Assembly (NCBI GenBank): GCA_965205155.1
Contig: OZ242033.1
Span: 1,302,001-1,366,000, forward strand
Length of the DNA: 64,000 nucleotides
Direction of reading: 5' to 3'
Origin: Aldehydirespirator sp965205155
GTDB taxonomy: Bacteria; Actinomycetota; Acidimicrobiia; Acidimicrobiales; Aldehydirespiratoraceae
Part shown: positions 16,897 to 24,520 of the stretch, piece after piece
How the letters are laid out: the number at the start of each line of letters is the position of its first letter
Position numbering within the stretch: position 1 is the first letter of the stretch
Made by a program: the position numbers and the translations under genes
The notes under the pieces: generated by a model
Database searches by the model: none
Told to the model about the DNA's origin: nothing
What the model saw: only the letters and a program-made list of their open reading frames with translations

Positions 16897-17862
16897 GTGA
16901 CCGCTGGCGGCGTGGAGATGGCTGTGACCGAACTCGGCCCGGCCGACGGCGTGCCCGTCATGGTGCTTCACGGATTCACCGGTTCGGCCCAGGCGATGGC
17001 TCCGCTCACCGAGCGCCTAGCCGTAGGCGAACGGTCCTGCCCAGCGCTGCGGGTGATCGCCCCTGATCTTGTCGGCCACGGGCGATCGGAGGGGCCCGAC
17101 GACCTCGACCTCTACCGGGTAGAGGCCATGGCCTACCAGGTGGCAGCGCTTGCCGACGCGCTCGGCTGCGAGACGTTCCATCTCGTCGGCTACTCGATGG
17201 GGGGTCGGGTCGCGTTCACGCTCGGGTGTGTGTCGCCGCAGCGGCTGCGTTCGCTCACCCTGATCGGCGCATCTGCCGGATTTGCGGACCCGGTCGAACG
17301 GCGTAGTCGGGCTGAGGCCGACCAGGCCCGCGCCGAGCGCATCGTTACCGACTTCGAAGCATTCGTGGACGAGTGGATGGCCGATCCTCTCTTTGCGGGA
17401 CAGGCCGCGCTGGGCGAGGCCCACCTGCGAGCCGCCCGAGCCCAGCGGCTGGCGTCGAGCCCCGCTGGCCTGGCCCGCAGCCTGACGGCCGGGGGGACCG
17501 GAGCGATGGAGCCCCTGCACGGGCGGCTGGCCGACTGCGACAAGCCGACGCTTCTGGTCGTCGGGGCCAACGACTCAAAGTTCTGCGCCATAGCCGAGCA
17601 GCTCGCGGCGGCGCTGCCCAGAGCCGTTCTCGCCCACATTGACGGCGCGGGACATGCCGCCCACGTCGAGCAGCCCGCAGCCACCGCGGCCGCGATTGCC
17701 GGGTTCATCACCAAGACCGAGGCTCCTACCGGCAGCCTGGCCCCGGCACCCGGGACCGCCGCGCGATCGGAGCTCACTGCCGGGGCGGAGGCAGATCCGG
17801 CCGGGGCTGAGGCTAGGTCGACCGGTGAGGCGGGCCGGGCCGGAGGAGGAGACGACAAGTGA
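16897..17862 (+). CDS. menH: MenH-like alpha/beta hydrolase (SHCHC synthase)
   Basis: A 321-residue alpha/beta hydrolase in the position of MenH, which eliminates pyruvate from SEPHCHC in menaquinone synthesis. It has the oxyanion motif VLHGFTGS, GHGRSEGP, the nucleophile elbow GYSMGGR, the acid region VVGANDSKF and the catalytic His in GAGHAAHVEQP. The open frame extends to an ATG at 16831 inside menD. The GTG at 16897 is preferred because it gives the standard family start (VTAGGVEMAVTELGPADG) and leaves the palindrome at 16847-16889 in the gap. The last 50 residues are an Ala/Gly/Pro-rich tail. The stop overlaps the menC start (GTGA). Confidence 0.82.
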   Translation: MTAGGVEMAVTELGPADGVPVMVLHGFTGSAQAMAPLTERLAVGERSCPALRVIAPDLVGHGRSEGPDDLDLYRVEAMAYQVAALADALGCETFHLVGYSMGGRVAFTLGCVSPQRLRSLTLIGASAGFADPVERRSRAEADQARAERIVTDFEAFVDEWMADPLFAGQAALGEAHLRAARAQRLASSPAGLARSLTAGGTGAMEPLHGRLADCDKPTLLVVGANDSKFCAIAEQLAAALPRAVLAHIDGAGHAAHVEQPAATAAAIAGFITKTEAPTGSLAPAPGTAARSELTAGAEADPAGAEARSTGEAGRAGGGDDK

Positions 17863-19019
17863 CCGGGTTGCGGGCCGAGCTGCATCCCTTCCGGCTGGCC
17901 TTGAAGGCTCCTCTCGTGACCGGCGGGGTCTCGATCCGGTACCGGGCCGGGTTCCTGGTGGCGCTGAGCGCGGACGGTGTCACCGGCTGGGGCGAGGCCA
18001 GCCCGCTGCCGGGATGGTCGCGCACCAGCCTGCTCGAGACCGAGGCCGCGCTGCAGAGCGTGACCGACGGTCTCGCTCGCGGCGGCGAGGCCGCGCTGGG
18101 CACCCTCCTGGCCGCGATGCGCGACACGCCGCATGCGAGAGCGGGCGTGGTGGGCGCATGGGCCGATCTTCAGGCCCGCCGCGCCGGCCTGCGGTTGGCC
18201 GAACATCTGGTCTCAGATCCGACCCTCGCCGCCGCTGAGGTGGCCGTCAATGCTCCCATTGCCGCGCCCTCGGCGCGGACGACAGCGGTTGGGAGGGTGC
18301 CCGTCGAGGTGGCCGTCAACGCACTCGTGGCCGCGCCCGCGCCGTCCGAGGTCGAGCAGGCCGCGCACGATGCAGTCGAAGCCGGCTTCGGGACGGTCAA
18401 GCTCAAGGTGGGTGCATCCGCCCCGGCCGTCGACGTCGAGCGGGTCCGGGCTGCCCGGGCGGCCATGGGCGCCGAAGCCGAGCTTCGGCTCGATGCCAAC
18501 GGCGCCTGGGACGAGCCCACCGCCCTCGATGTCCTGAGCCGGGTGCGCGGCTGCGAGGTCGCCTACTGCGAGGAGCCGGTCGCCGGGATCGCCGCCATTG
18601 CCGCCGTGGGCGAGCGCAGCCCGATCCCGGTGGCGGTGGACGAGTCGATCCGCAGCGAGGCCGACGCCGTGCGGGCCCTGGACGCTGGTGTGCGCGCCCT
18701 AATCGTCAAGCCCCAGGCCCTCGGCGGCCCCGACGTGGCTCTGTCCATCGCCGATCGAGCGCACCGGGCCGGAGCGTCGGTGACGGTGACCTCCTTCCTC
18801 GACTCGGCCGTGGGTGTCGCCCACGCCCTGCACGTAGCCGCCGCCGTGGACGCCACCGCCTCCCAGAGCGGCCGGGCCCACGGCCTGGCCACCGCCGAGC
18901 TCCTGGCCGTCGATGTGGCCGAGGCTCCGCCGGTGGTAGAGGGCTCTATGGCGTTGGGCGCCGCCACGGGCCTGGGACTCGCTCCGCAAGCAGAAGCGAG
19001 CTACATCAGCGATCCGTGA
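17859..19019 (+). CDS. menC: o-succinylbenzoate synthase MenC
   Basis: A 386-residue enolase-superfamily enzyme that dehydrates SHCHC to o-succinylbenzoate. The capping domain has GWGEASPLPGWSRTSL. The barrel carries the KxK acid-base pair in TVKLKVGA, metal ligands in LRLDANGAW, YCEEPV and VAVDESI, and the lysine in IVKPQALGG. A 23-residue segment at the start of the barrel is duplicated: VAVNAPIAAP is followed by VAVNALVAAP. One copy must be looped out or form an extra strand. The GTG start overlaps menH by 4 bp. Confidence 0.9.
   Translation: MTGLRAELHPFRLALKAPLVTGGVSIRYRAGFLVALSADGVTGWGEASPLPGWSRTSLLETEAALQSVTDGLARGGEAALGTLLAAMRDTPHARAGVVGAWADLQARRAGLRLAEHLVSDPTLAAAEVAVNAPIAAPSARTTAVGRVPVEVAVNALVAAPAPSEVEQAAHDAVEAGFGTVKLKVGASAPAVDVERVRAARAAMGAEAELRLDANGAWDEPTALDVLSRVRGCEVAYCEEPVAGIAAIAAVGERSPIPVAVDESIRSEADAVRALDAGVRALIVKPQALGGPDVALSIADRAHRAGASVTVTSFLDSAVGVAHALHVAAAVDATASQSGRAHGLATAELLAVDVAEAPPVVEGSMALGAATGLGLAPQAEASYISDP
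18237..18344 (+). repeat. in-frame 69-bp-offset direct duplication inside menC
   Basis: GAGGTGGCCGTCAA at 18237 recurs at 18306, and similarity continues for about 39 bp in each copy. The 69-bp offset keeps the frame and duplicates the first barrel strand of MenC. Confidence 0.8.
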
Positions 19020-19045
19020 CTCGACTGGGGTCACCACTGTGGCCC

Positions 19046-19092
19046 AACTTCCGGTGGTTTGGGGCGATTATTCGCCCCTAGGGCCGGAAGTT
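19046..19092. repeat. 47-bp nested palindrome after menC
   Basis: Outer arms AACTTCCGG (19046-19054) and CCGGAAGTT (19084-19092) enclose a perfect inner hairpin, GGGGCGA-TTAT-TCGCCCC (19061-19078). Ungapped, it matches the element at 24417-24463 at 33 of 47 positions. It lies between menC and the next gene and may act as a terminator, although there is no T-tract. Confidence 0.75.
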
Positions 19093-19139
19093 CGATGGGC
19101 TAGCTAGGCCGCGCCGGTCCGGCGGTAGCCTCCGGCGTC

Positions 19140-19751
19140 GTGGAACTGCTGGTGATCCGCCACGCCCGTCCGATGCGGGACGAGGCGCCCGAGGGCGGGT
19201 CGGCCGATCCGGTGCTGGCCGAGTTGGGCCACCTCCAGGCCCAGGCCACCGCCGAGCACCTCGCCGAAGAGGGCATCGACCACATCGTTTCCTCCAGCAT
19301 GAAGCGGGCGGTGCAGACCGCCGAGCCGCTCGCCGACCGCCTCGGTCTCGGCATCGAGTTGCTGGACGATCTGCGCGAGTCCGACCACCGTTCCCGGATC
19401 TACGTGCCCACCGAGGAGTGGAGCCGCGACGACCCCGCGGTCGCCCACTACTACGACGAGGAACGAGACCTCAATGAGACCATCTTCTCGGACGGGTACG
19501 AAGAGTTCCGGGACCGAGTCGAGCGCGGCTTCGAGCACGTCATCCGCACCAACCGGTCCCGCACGGTGGCCGTGTTCTGCCACGGCATGGTGACCGGCGT
19601 CTACCTCCAGATCCTGCTCGGCATCGACGACCCGCTGTCGCTGCTGGTCGACTACTGCGGCATCACGAGGGTGGTCGCGTCCAGCACCGGCGTGCGCACC
19701 GTGCGCTCCGTGAACGAGACCCACCACGTGCGCCACCTCCTGGAGCGCTGA
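19140..19751 (+). CDS. histidine phosphatase superfamily protein
   Basis: A 203-residue phosphoglycerate-mutase-like phosphatase. The phosphohistidine motif is at the N-terminus (LLVIRHARPMRDEA) and the second catalytic His is in VAVFCHGMVTGVYL. Substrates of this branch are not predictable from sequence. The start is a GTG immediately before the motif. It sits five bases upstream of a nucleotidyltransferase gene, with which it is probably co-transcribed. Confidence 0.83.
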   Translation: MELLVIRHARPMRDEAPEGGSADPVLAELGHLQAQATAEHLAEEGIDHIVSSSMKRAVQTAEPLADRLGLGIELLDDLRESDHRSRIYVPTEEWSRDDPAVAHYYDEERDLNETIFSDGYEEFRDRVERGFEHVIRTNRSRTVAVFCHGMVTGVYLQILLGIDDPLSLLVDYCGITRVVASSTGVRTVRSVNETHHVRHLLER

Positions 19752-19756
19752 GAGTC

Positions 19757-20623
19757 GTGTTCACGCTGGTGGTGATGGCCGCCGGCATCGGTCGGCGCTT
19801 CGGCGGCGACAAGCAGCTCGTCGAAGTCGGACCCGACGGCGAGTCGTTCCTCGACTACGCCGTATCCTCGGCGGCCACCGCCGGTGCAGCCAAGGTGGTG
19901 CTCGTGGTGCGCTCCGAGATCGAGCCCGCCCTGCGCAGCCATGTCGACTCTCGCCACGACGCCCTGAAGGGCGCGGGCGTCACGTTCTCCTATGTCCGGC
20001 AGGATCGGCACGGCCCGCCCCGGGCCAAGCCGTGGGGAACCGCCCAGGCGGTGCTGGTGGCCGAAGCCGAGGTGCCCGGCCCGTTCGTGGTGTGCAACGC
20101 GGACGACTACTACGGCCCCGCGGCGATGTCGGCGCTCGCCTCCGCCGCGGTCGATCTCAACGACGGCGAGGCCTGTCTCTGCGGCTACCGCCTCGGGCGC
20201 ACGCTGTCGGCGACGGGCTCGGTCAGCCGGGGTGTTTGCCGGGTGTCGGGTGACCGCCTTGAGAGCATCGTCGAGCACCACGGAGTGGCCCGGCACGCCG
20301 ACGGCACGATCACGGCGGCCGAGCCCACCGCCGAACTCAGCGAGGGCACCATCGTCTCCATGAACCTGTGGGCCTTCCCGCGGGCGGCGTTCGACTGGAT
20401 CGGTGACAGCTTCGAGCGCTTCCTGGCCGACCACCGCGATGACGCCGATGCGGAATGCCTGCTGCCGACGGTCGTGGCCGACCGCATGGCCCGGCGAGAG
20501 CTGTCGGTGAGGATGGTGTCCACCACCGAGGCGTGGATAGGGGTCACGAACCCTGATGACCTTGAGACGGCCCGTACCGCTCTGGCACGGCGCCGGGCCA
20601 CCGATCCGGAGGGCGCCGCCTAG
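19757..20623 (+). CDS. sugar-nucleotidyltransferase-like NTP transferase
   Basis: A 288-residue protein starting with the nucleotidyltransferase motif VVMAAGIGRRFGGDKQL and carrying the metal-binding CNADDYYG further on. This pattern fits NDP-sugar or related NTP-transferase enzymes. The following GTAQAVLVAEAEVPGPFVVC is typical of the fold. The substrate is unknown. The gene follows a histidine phosphatase and precedes coxS by about 90 bp; a role in molybdenum-cofactor maturation is possible but not shown, since the MobA signature is not obvious. Confidence 0.75.
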   Translation: MFTLVVMAAGIGRRFGGDKQLVEVGPDGESFLDYAVSSAATAGAAKVVLVVRSEIEPALRSHVDSRHDALKGAGVTFSYVRQDRHGPPRAKPWGTAQAVLVAEAEVPGPFVVCNADDYYGPAAMSALASAAVDLNDGEACLCGYRLGRTLSATGSVSRGVCRVSGDRLESIVEHHGVARHADGTITAAEPTAELSEGTIVSMNLWAFPRAAFDWIGDSFERFLADHRDDADAECLLPTVVADRMARRELSVRMVSTTEAWIGVTNPDDLETARTALARRRATDPEGAA

Positions 20624-20716
20624 CCGTTAGCGGAGAATTCGCTCCGACTTCATTCGACAGCGGCCCGAATCCGCGACAGGATGGGCACCCCAACCGGTCA
20701 ACACAGGGAGAAGCGC

Positions 20717-21187
20717 ATGACAGCTGTGACCTTGACCGTCAACGGCACCGAACGGAGCCTCGATGTGGAGCCTCGCACCCTGCTGGTGCACGCACTCCGC
20801 GACGACCTTGGGCTCACGGGCACGAACGTCGGCTGCGACTCCAGCAGCTGCGGTGCGTGCACGGTGCTGGTGGACGGTCAATCCGCCAAGTCCTGCACCA
20901 TGTTTGCGGTGCAGGCCGACGGTGCCGGCATCACCACCATCGAGGGTGTCGCCGACGCCGACGGGACGCTGCATCCGATGCAGCAGGCGTTCCATGAGAA
21001 CCACGCCCTCCAATGCGGTTACTGCACCCCGGGCATGGTGATGGCCGCCATCTCGCTGGTGGAGGAGTATCCCGGCCTCGACGAGAACGGCGTGCGCCAC
21101 GGTCTCGAGGGCAACCTCTGCCGCTGCACCGGATACCAGAACATCGTCGACGCCGTGCTCGCCGCCGCGGGCTCGGGAGGTGACTGA
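20717..21187 (+). CDS. coxS: (2Fe-2S)-binding small subunit of a CO-dehydrogenase-like enzyme (CoxS)
   Basis: A 156-residue iron-sulfur subunit. The plant-type 2Fe-2S cluster ligands are in GCDSSSCGACTVLVDG, and the second cluster ligands are in QCGYCTPGMVM and GNLCRCTGYQNI. It passes electrons from the molybdenum site of CoxL to FAD in CoxM. The ATG at 20717 follows AGGGAGAA and is chosen over 20681. It is the first gene of an S-L-M operon, which differs from the M-S-L order of well-studied CO oxidisers. Confidence 0.92.
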   Translation: MTAVTLTVNGTERSLDVEPRTLLVHALRDDLGLTGTNVGCDSSSCGACTVLVDGQSAKSCTMFAVQADGAGITTIEGVADADGTLHPMQQAFHENHALQCGYCTPGMVMAAISLVEEYPGLDENGVRHGLEGNLCRCTGYQNIVDAVLAAAGSGGD

Positions 21188-21188
21188 C

Positions 21189-23585
21189 ATGACCATCACC
21201 GAAGACGCCCCTGCGGGTCACGTCGGCTCCCGCCGGCTCCGCAAGGAGGACCCGGCCCTGCTGACCGGCGAAGCCAAGTTCATCGACGACCTAGCCCTGC
21301 CCGGCGCAATCTGGGTGGGCGTGGTTCGCTCCACCGAGGCCCACGCCAACATCGTCGGCATCGACGGCTCCGCCGCGCTCGAGATCGACGGCGTGAACGA
21401 GGTGCTGTCCGGCGAGGACCTGGCCCCGCTGTGGGGCGAGGGCGCCCTGCCATGCGCCTGGCCGGTCACCCCCGACATGAAGAACCCCGCGCATTTGCCG
21501 GTGGCCCGCGGCACGGCCAAGTACGTGGGCGACGCGGTGGCGGTGGTCCTGGCCGACTCCCGCTACGCCGCCGCCGACGGCGCGGCCGCGGTCGTTGTCG
21601 ACTACGAGCCGCTGCCCGCAGTGGTCGAGATAGAGGACGCGGTGGCCGACGGCGCGCCGCTGGTCCACGCCGACCTCGAGTCCAACGAGTGCTACACGTG
21701 GGGTCCGCAAATCTGGGGCGGCAACGCCGCCGCGGTGGACGCCGCCTTCGCAGAGGCCGCCCATGTGGTGAGCGAGCGCTACCTGCAGCAGCGCCTCATC
21801 CCGGCGCCGATGGAGCCCCGTGGCTGCGCCGCGGTGCCGTCGCCGGCCGGCGGCGAGCTCACGCTGTACTCCGCCACCCAGATCCCGCACATCCTCAAGG
21901 TGATGACCGCGGTCGTGCTCGGCATCCCCGAGAACAAGCTGCGGGTGGTGGCCCCGTCGGTGGGCGGCGGTTTCGGCTGCAAGCTCAACGTCTACGCCGA
22001 GGAGATCCTCTGCAGCGCCCTGGCGATGCAGCGGGGTGCGCCGGTGCGCTGGACCGAGGGCCGGGCCGAGGCCGCGGTGTCCACCATCCAGGGCCGGGGC
22101 CAGGTCCAGCACATCGAGCTGGCTGCCGACGCCGACGGCAAGGTGACGGCCGTGCGGGTGAAGCTGCTGGCCGACATGGGCGCCTACCTGCAGCTGGTCA
22201 CGCCGGGCGTGCCGCTGCTGGGCGGGTTCCTGTACCACGGCTGCTACGACATCCCGAACTACATGTTCGAGTGCACGTCGGTGTTCACCAACCGGACCCC
22301 GACCGACGCCTACCGGGGCGCGGGCCGTCCCGAGGCCACCTACGCGGTGGAGCGGGCCATGGACTCGCTGGCAGTGTCGGTGGGGGTGTCGCCCGAGGAG
22401 ATCAGGGCCCGCAACTTCATCGGTGCCGACGCCTTCCCGTACACGTCGTCCGCCGGGCTGATCTTCGACAGCGGCGACTACCAGACCGTGCTCGACAAGG
22501 CGGTGGCGCTGGCCGACGTCGACGGGCGCCGGGCCGAGGCGGCCCAGCGGCGGGCCTCGGGCTCGTCGAAGCGCATCGGCGTCGGCTTCTCCAGCTATGT
22601 GGAGATGTGCGGATTGGCCCCCAGCCGGGTGCTGGCGTCGCTCGACTACGGCGCAGGCGGCTGGGAGGCGGCCACGGTGCGGATCTCGCCCACCTGCAAG
22701 GTGCAGGTGGTGACCGGCTCCACGCCCCACGGCCAAGGCCACGAGACGTGCTGGTCGATGATCGTGGCCGACAAGCTCGGCGTCGATCCCGACGACGTGG
22801 AGGTCCTCCACTCCGACACCGCGGTCAGCCCCACCGGCCTGGACACCTACGGGTCCCGGTCGCTGGCGGTCGGCGGCACGGCGGTCTACATGGCCACCGA
22901 GAAGGTGATCGACAAGGCCAGGGCCATCGCCGCCCACCAGCTGGAAGCCAGCGAGGACGACCTGGAATTCTCCGGGGGCGTCTTCAGCGTGAGGGGCACG
23001 CCCGAAGCCGAGGTGCCGCTGGCGGGGATCGCCTTCGCGGCGTTCACCGCCCACGACCTGCCCGACGGGATGGAGCCCAATCTGGAGGCCCACGTCACCT
23101 ACGACCCGCCCAACTTCACGTTCCCCAACGGCACCCACATCGCCGTGGTGGAGGTCGACACCGACACCGGGGACGTGGACCTGATCGACTACGTGGCGGT
23201 GGACGACTGCGGTGTGCAGATCAACCCGCTCATTGTCGAGGGCCAGGTGCACGGGGGCATCCTTCAGGGCGCGGCCCAAGCGCTGTACGAGGACGCCGTC
23301 TACAACTCCGACGGCCAGCTGGTGTCGGCCAACCTGGGCGACTACCTGGTGCCGTCGGCGGCGGAGGCGCCCCGATTCCGGCTCGACAGCCACGCAACGC
23401 CCAGCCCCACCAACCCGATGGGGGTCAAGGGCGTGGGCGAGGCCGGGACCATCGCAGCCGCCCCCGCGGTGATCAACGCCGTGGTGGACGCGCTGCGCGA
23501 CCTGGGCGTGACCGACGTGGACATGCCCGCATCGCCCCAGACCGTCTGGAGAGCCATCGCCGATGCCCAAGGAGGTGCGTCGTGA
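21189..23585 (+). CDS. coxL: molybdopterin-binding large subunit, form II CoxL-like / xanthine dehydrogenase family
   Basis: A 798-residue molybdenum hydroxylase large subunit. The active-site loop, near residue 374, reads AYRGAGRPEA. That is the form II signature; genuine form I CO dehydrogenases have AYRCSFR. CO oxidation is therefore possible but not established, and another aldehyde, purine or aromatic substrate is as likely. Other conserved stretches are GGGFGCKLNVYAEE, GQGHETCWSMI and the C-terminal GVKGVGEAGTI with the catalytic Glu. The start follows GGGAGGTG and lies two bases after the coxS stop. Confidence 0.92.
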   Translation: MTITEDAPAGHVGSRRLRKEDPALLTGEAKFIDDLALPGAIWVGVVRSTEAHANIVGIDGSAALEIDGVNEVLSGEDLAPLWGEGALPCAWPVTPDMKNPAHLPVARGTAKYVGDAVAVVLADSRYAAADGAAAVVVDYEPLPAVVEIEDAVADGAPLVHADLESNECYTWGPQIWGGNAAAVDAAFAEAAHVVSERYLQQRLIPAPMEPRGCAAVPSPAGGELTLYSATQIPHILKVMTAVVLGIPENKLRVVAPSVGGGFGCKLNVYAEEILCSALAMQRGAPVRWTEGRAEAAVSTIQGRGQVQHIELAADADGKVTAVRVKLLADMGAYLQLVTPGVPLLGGFLYHGCYDIPNYMFECTSVFTNRTPTDAYRGAGRPEATYAVERAMDSLAVSVGVSPEEIRARNFIGADAFPYTSSAGLIFDSGDYQTVLDKAVALADVDGRRAEAAQRRASGSSKRIGVGFSSYVEMCGLAPSRVLASLDYGAGGWEAATVRISPTCKVQVVTGSTPHGQGHETCWSMIVADKLGVDPDDVEVLHSDTAVSPTGLDTYGSRSLAVGGTAVYMATEKVIDKARAIAAHQLEASEDDLEFSGGVFSVRGTPEAEVPLAGIAFAAFTAHDLPDGMEPNLEAHVTYDPPNFTFPNGTHIAVVEVDTDTGDVDLIDYVAVDDCGVQINPLIVEGQVHGGILQGAAQALYEDAVYNSDGQLVSANLGDYLVPSAAEAPRFRLDSHATPSPTNPMGVKGVGEAGTIAAAPAVINAVVDALRDLGVTDVDMPASPQTVWRAIADAQGGAS

Positions 23586-24400
23586 TTCCCGCCGCTTTCG
23601 ACTACGAAGTTGCCGAGTCCGCCGAACAAGCGATCTCGCTGCTGGCCGAGCACGGCGACGACGCCAAGCTGCTGGCCGGGGGTCACAGCCTCATCCCGAT
23701 GATGCGGTACCGGCTGGCCACGCCGAGCGTCCTGGTGGACGTGGGCCGTCTCGACGACCTGCGGTATATCCGGACCGGCAACGGCACGGTGTCCATCGGG
23801 GCGCTCACCCGCCACAGCGAGCTCGAGCACTCGGCCGCGCTGGCCGAGGCCTGCCCGATGCTGGCGTCGGTGGCCGCGCTGGTGGGTGATCCCGCCGTGC
23901 GCCATCGGGGCACGCTGGGAGGCACCATCGCCCACGCCGATCCGGCGTCGGACCTGCCCGCGGCGGTGCTGGCCCTGGGCGGCACGATCGTGGCCCAGGG
24001 TTCGGGCGGTTCCCGTGAGATTGCGGCCACGGACTTCTTCACCGGGTACTTCGAGTCGGTGCTGGCCGCCGACGAGATGATCACCGAGGTGCGGGTGCCG
24101 GCCGGCAGCGGCGGCTGGAACTACCAGAAGTTCAACCGCCGGGCCCAGGACTGGGCCATCGTCGGCGTCGCCGTGGCCGGCGGCGGCGCGGGCGTGAGTC
24201 TGGTCAACATGGGCTCCACTCCCGTCCGGGCCTCCGGCGTGGAGGCCGCGGTGGCGGGCGGCGCTTCGGCGGCCGAGGCGGCCGCGGTGGCCGCCGACGG
24301 GCTCGATCCCCCCGACGACCTCAACGCCGACGCCGAGTACCGCAGCCATCTGGCCAGGGTGCTAACCGAGCGGGCCCTCAACGCCGCCGGAGTCGCCTAG
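23582..24400 (+). CDS. coxM: FAD-binding medium subunit of a CO-dehydrogenase-like enzyme (CoxM)
   Basis: A 272-residue FAD-binding subunit. FAD contacts are in LLAGGHSLIPMMRYRLATPS, the family motif HRGTLGGTIAHADPASDLPA, and VRVP with NYQKFNRRAQDWAIV in the C-terminal domain. It accepts electrons from CoxS. The GTG start overlaps the coxL stop by 4 bp (GTGA). The gene ends 17 bp before the palindrome at 24417. Confidence 0.92.
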   Translation: MIPAAFDYEVAESAEQAISLLAEHGDDAKLLAGGHSLIPMMRYRLATPSVLVDVGRLDDLRYIRTGNGTVSIGALTRHSELEHSAALAEACPMLASVAALVGDPAVRHRGTLGGTIAHADPASDLPAAVLALGGTIVAQGSGGSREIAATDFFTGYFESVLAADEMITEVRVPAGSGGWNYQKFNRRAQDWAIVGVAVAGGGAGVSLVNMGSTPVRASGVEAAVAGGASAAEAAAVAADGLDPPDDLNADAEYRSHLARVLTERALNAAGVA

Positions 24401-24416
24401 GCGCTGACTCAAGCTG

Positions 24417-24463
24417 AGTTCCCGGGGGTTGTGGGCGATCATTCGTCCTAACTCCCGGAATTT
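24417..24463. repeat. 47-bp nested palindrome after coxM
   Basis: The outer arms AGTTCCCGGGGGTT and AACTCCCGGAATTT pair with one bulge. The inner hairpin is GGGCGA-TCAT-TCGTCC, with one G-T wobble. It has the same length and layout as 19046-19092, which it matches at 33 of 47 bases. It lies just past the coxSLM operon and may terminate it. Confidence 0.7.
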
Positions 24464-24520
24464 GGCGCGCCCCACGCAACTGGCTTTGTGATCCGGCGGG
24501 TTGCGGGCAACACTGGCGAC

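Noticed and set aside
21291..23570. A 759-codon open frame on the minus strand opposite coxL
   Set aside because: It is an antisense shadow of a well-supported gene. The translation is rich in His, Arg and Gly with no family motifs.
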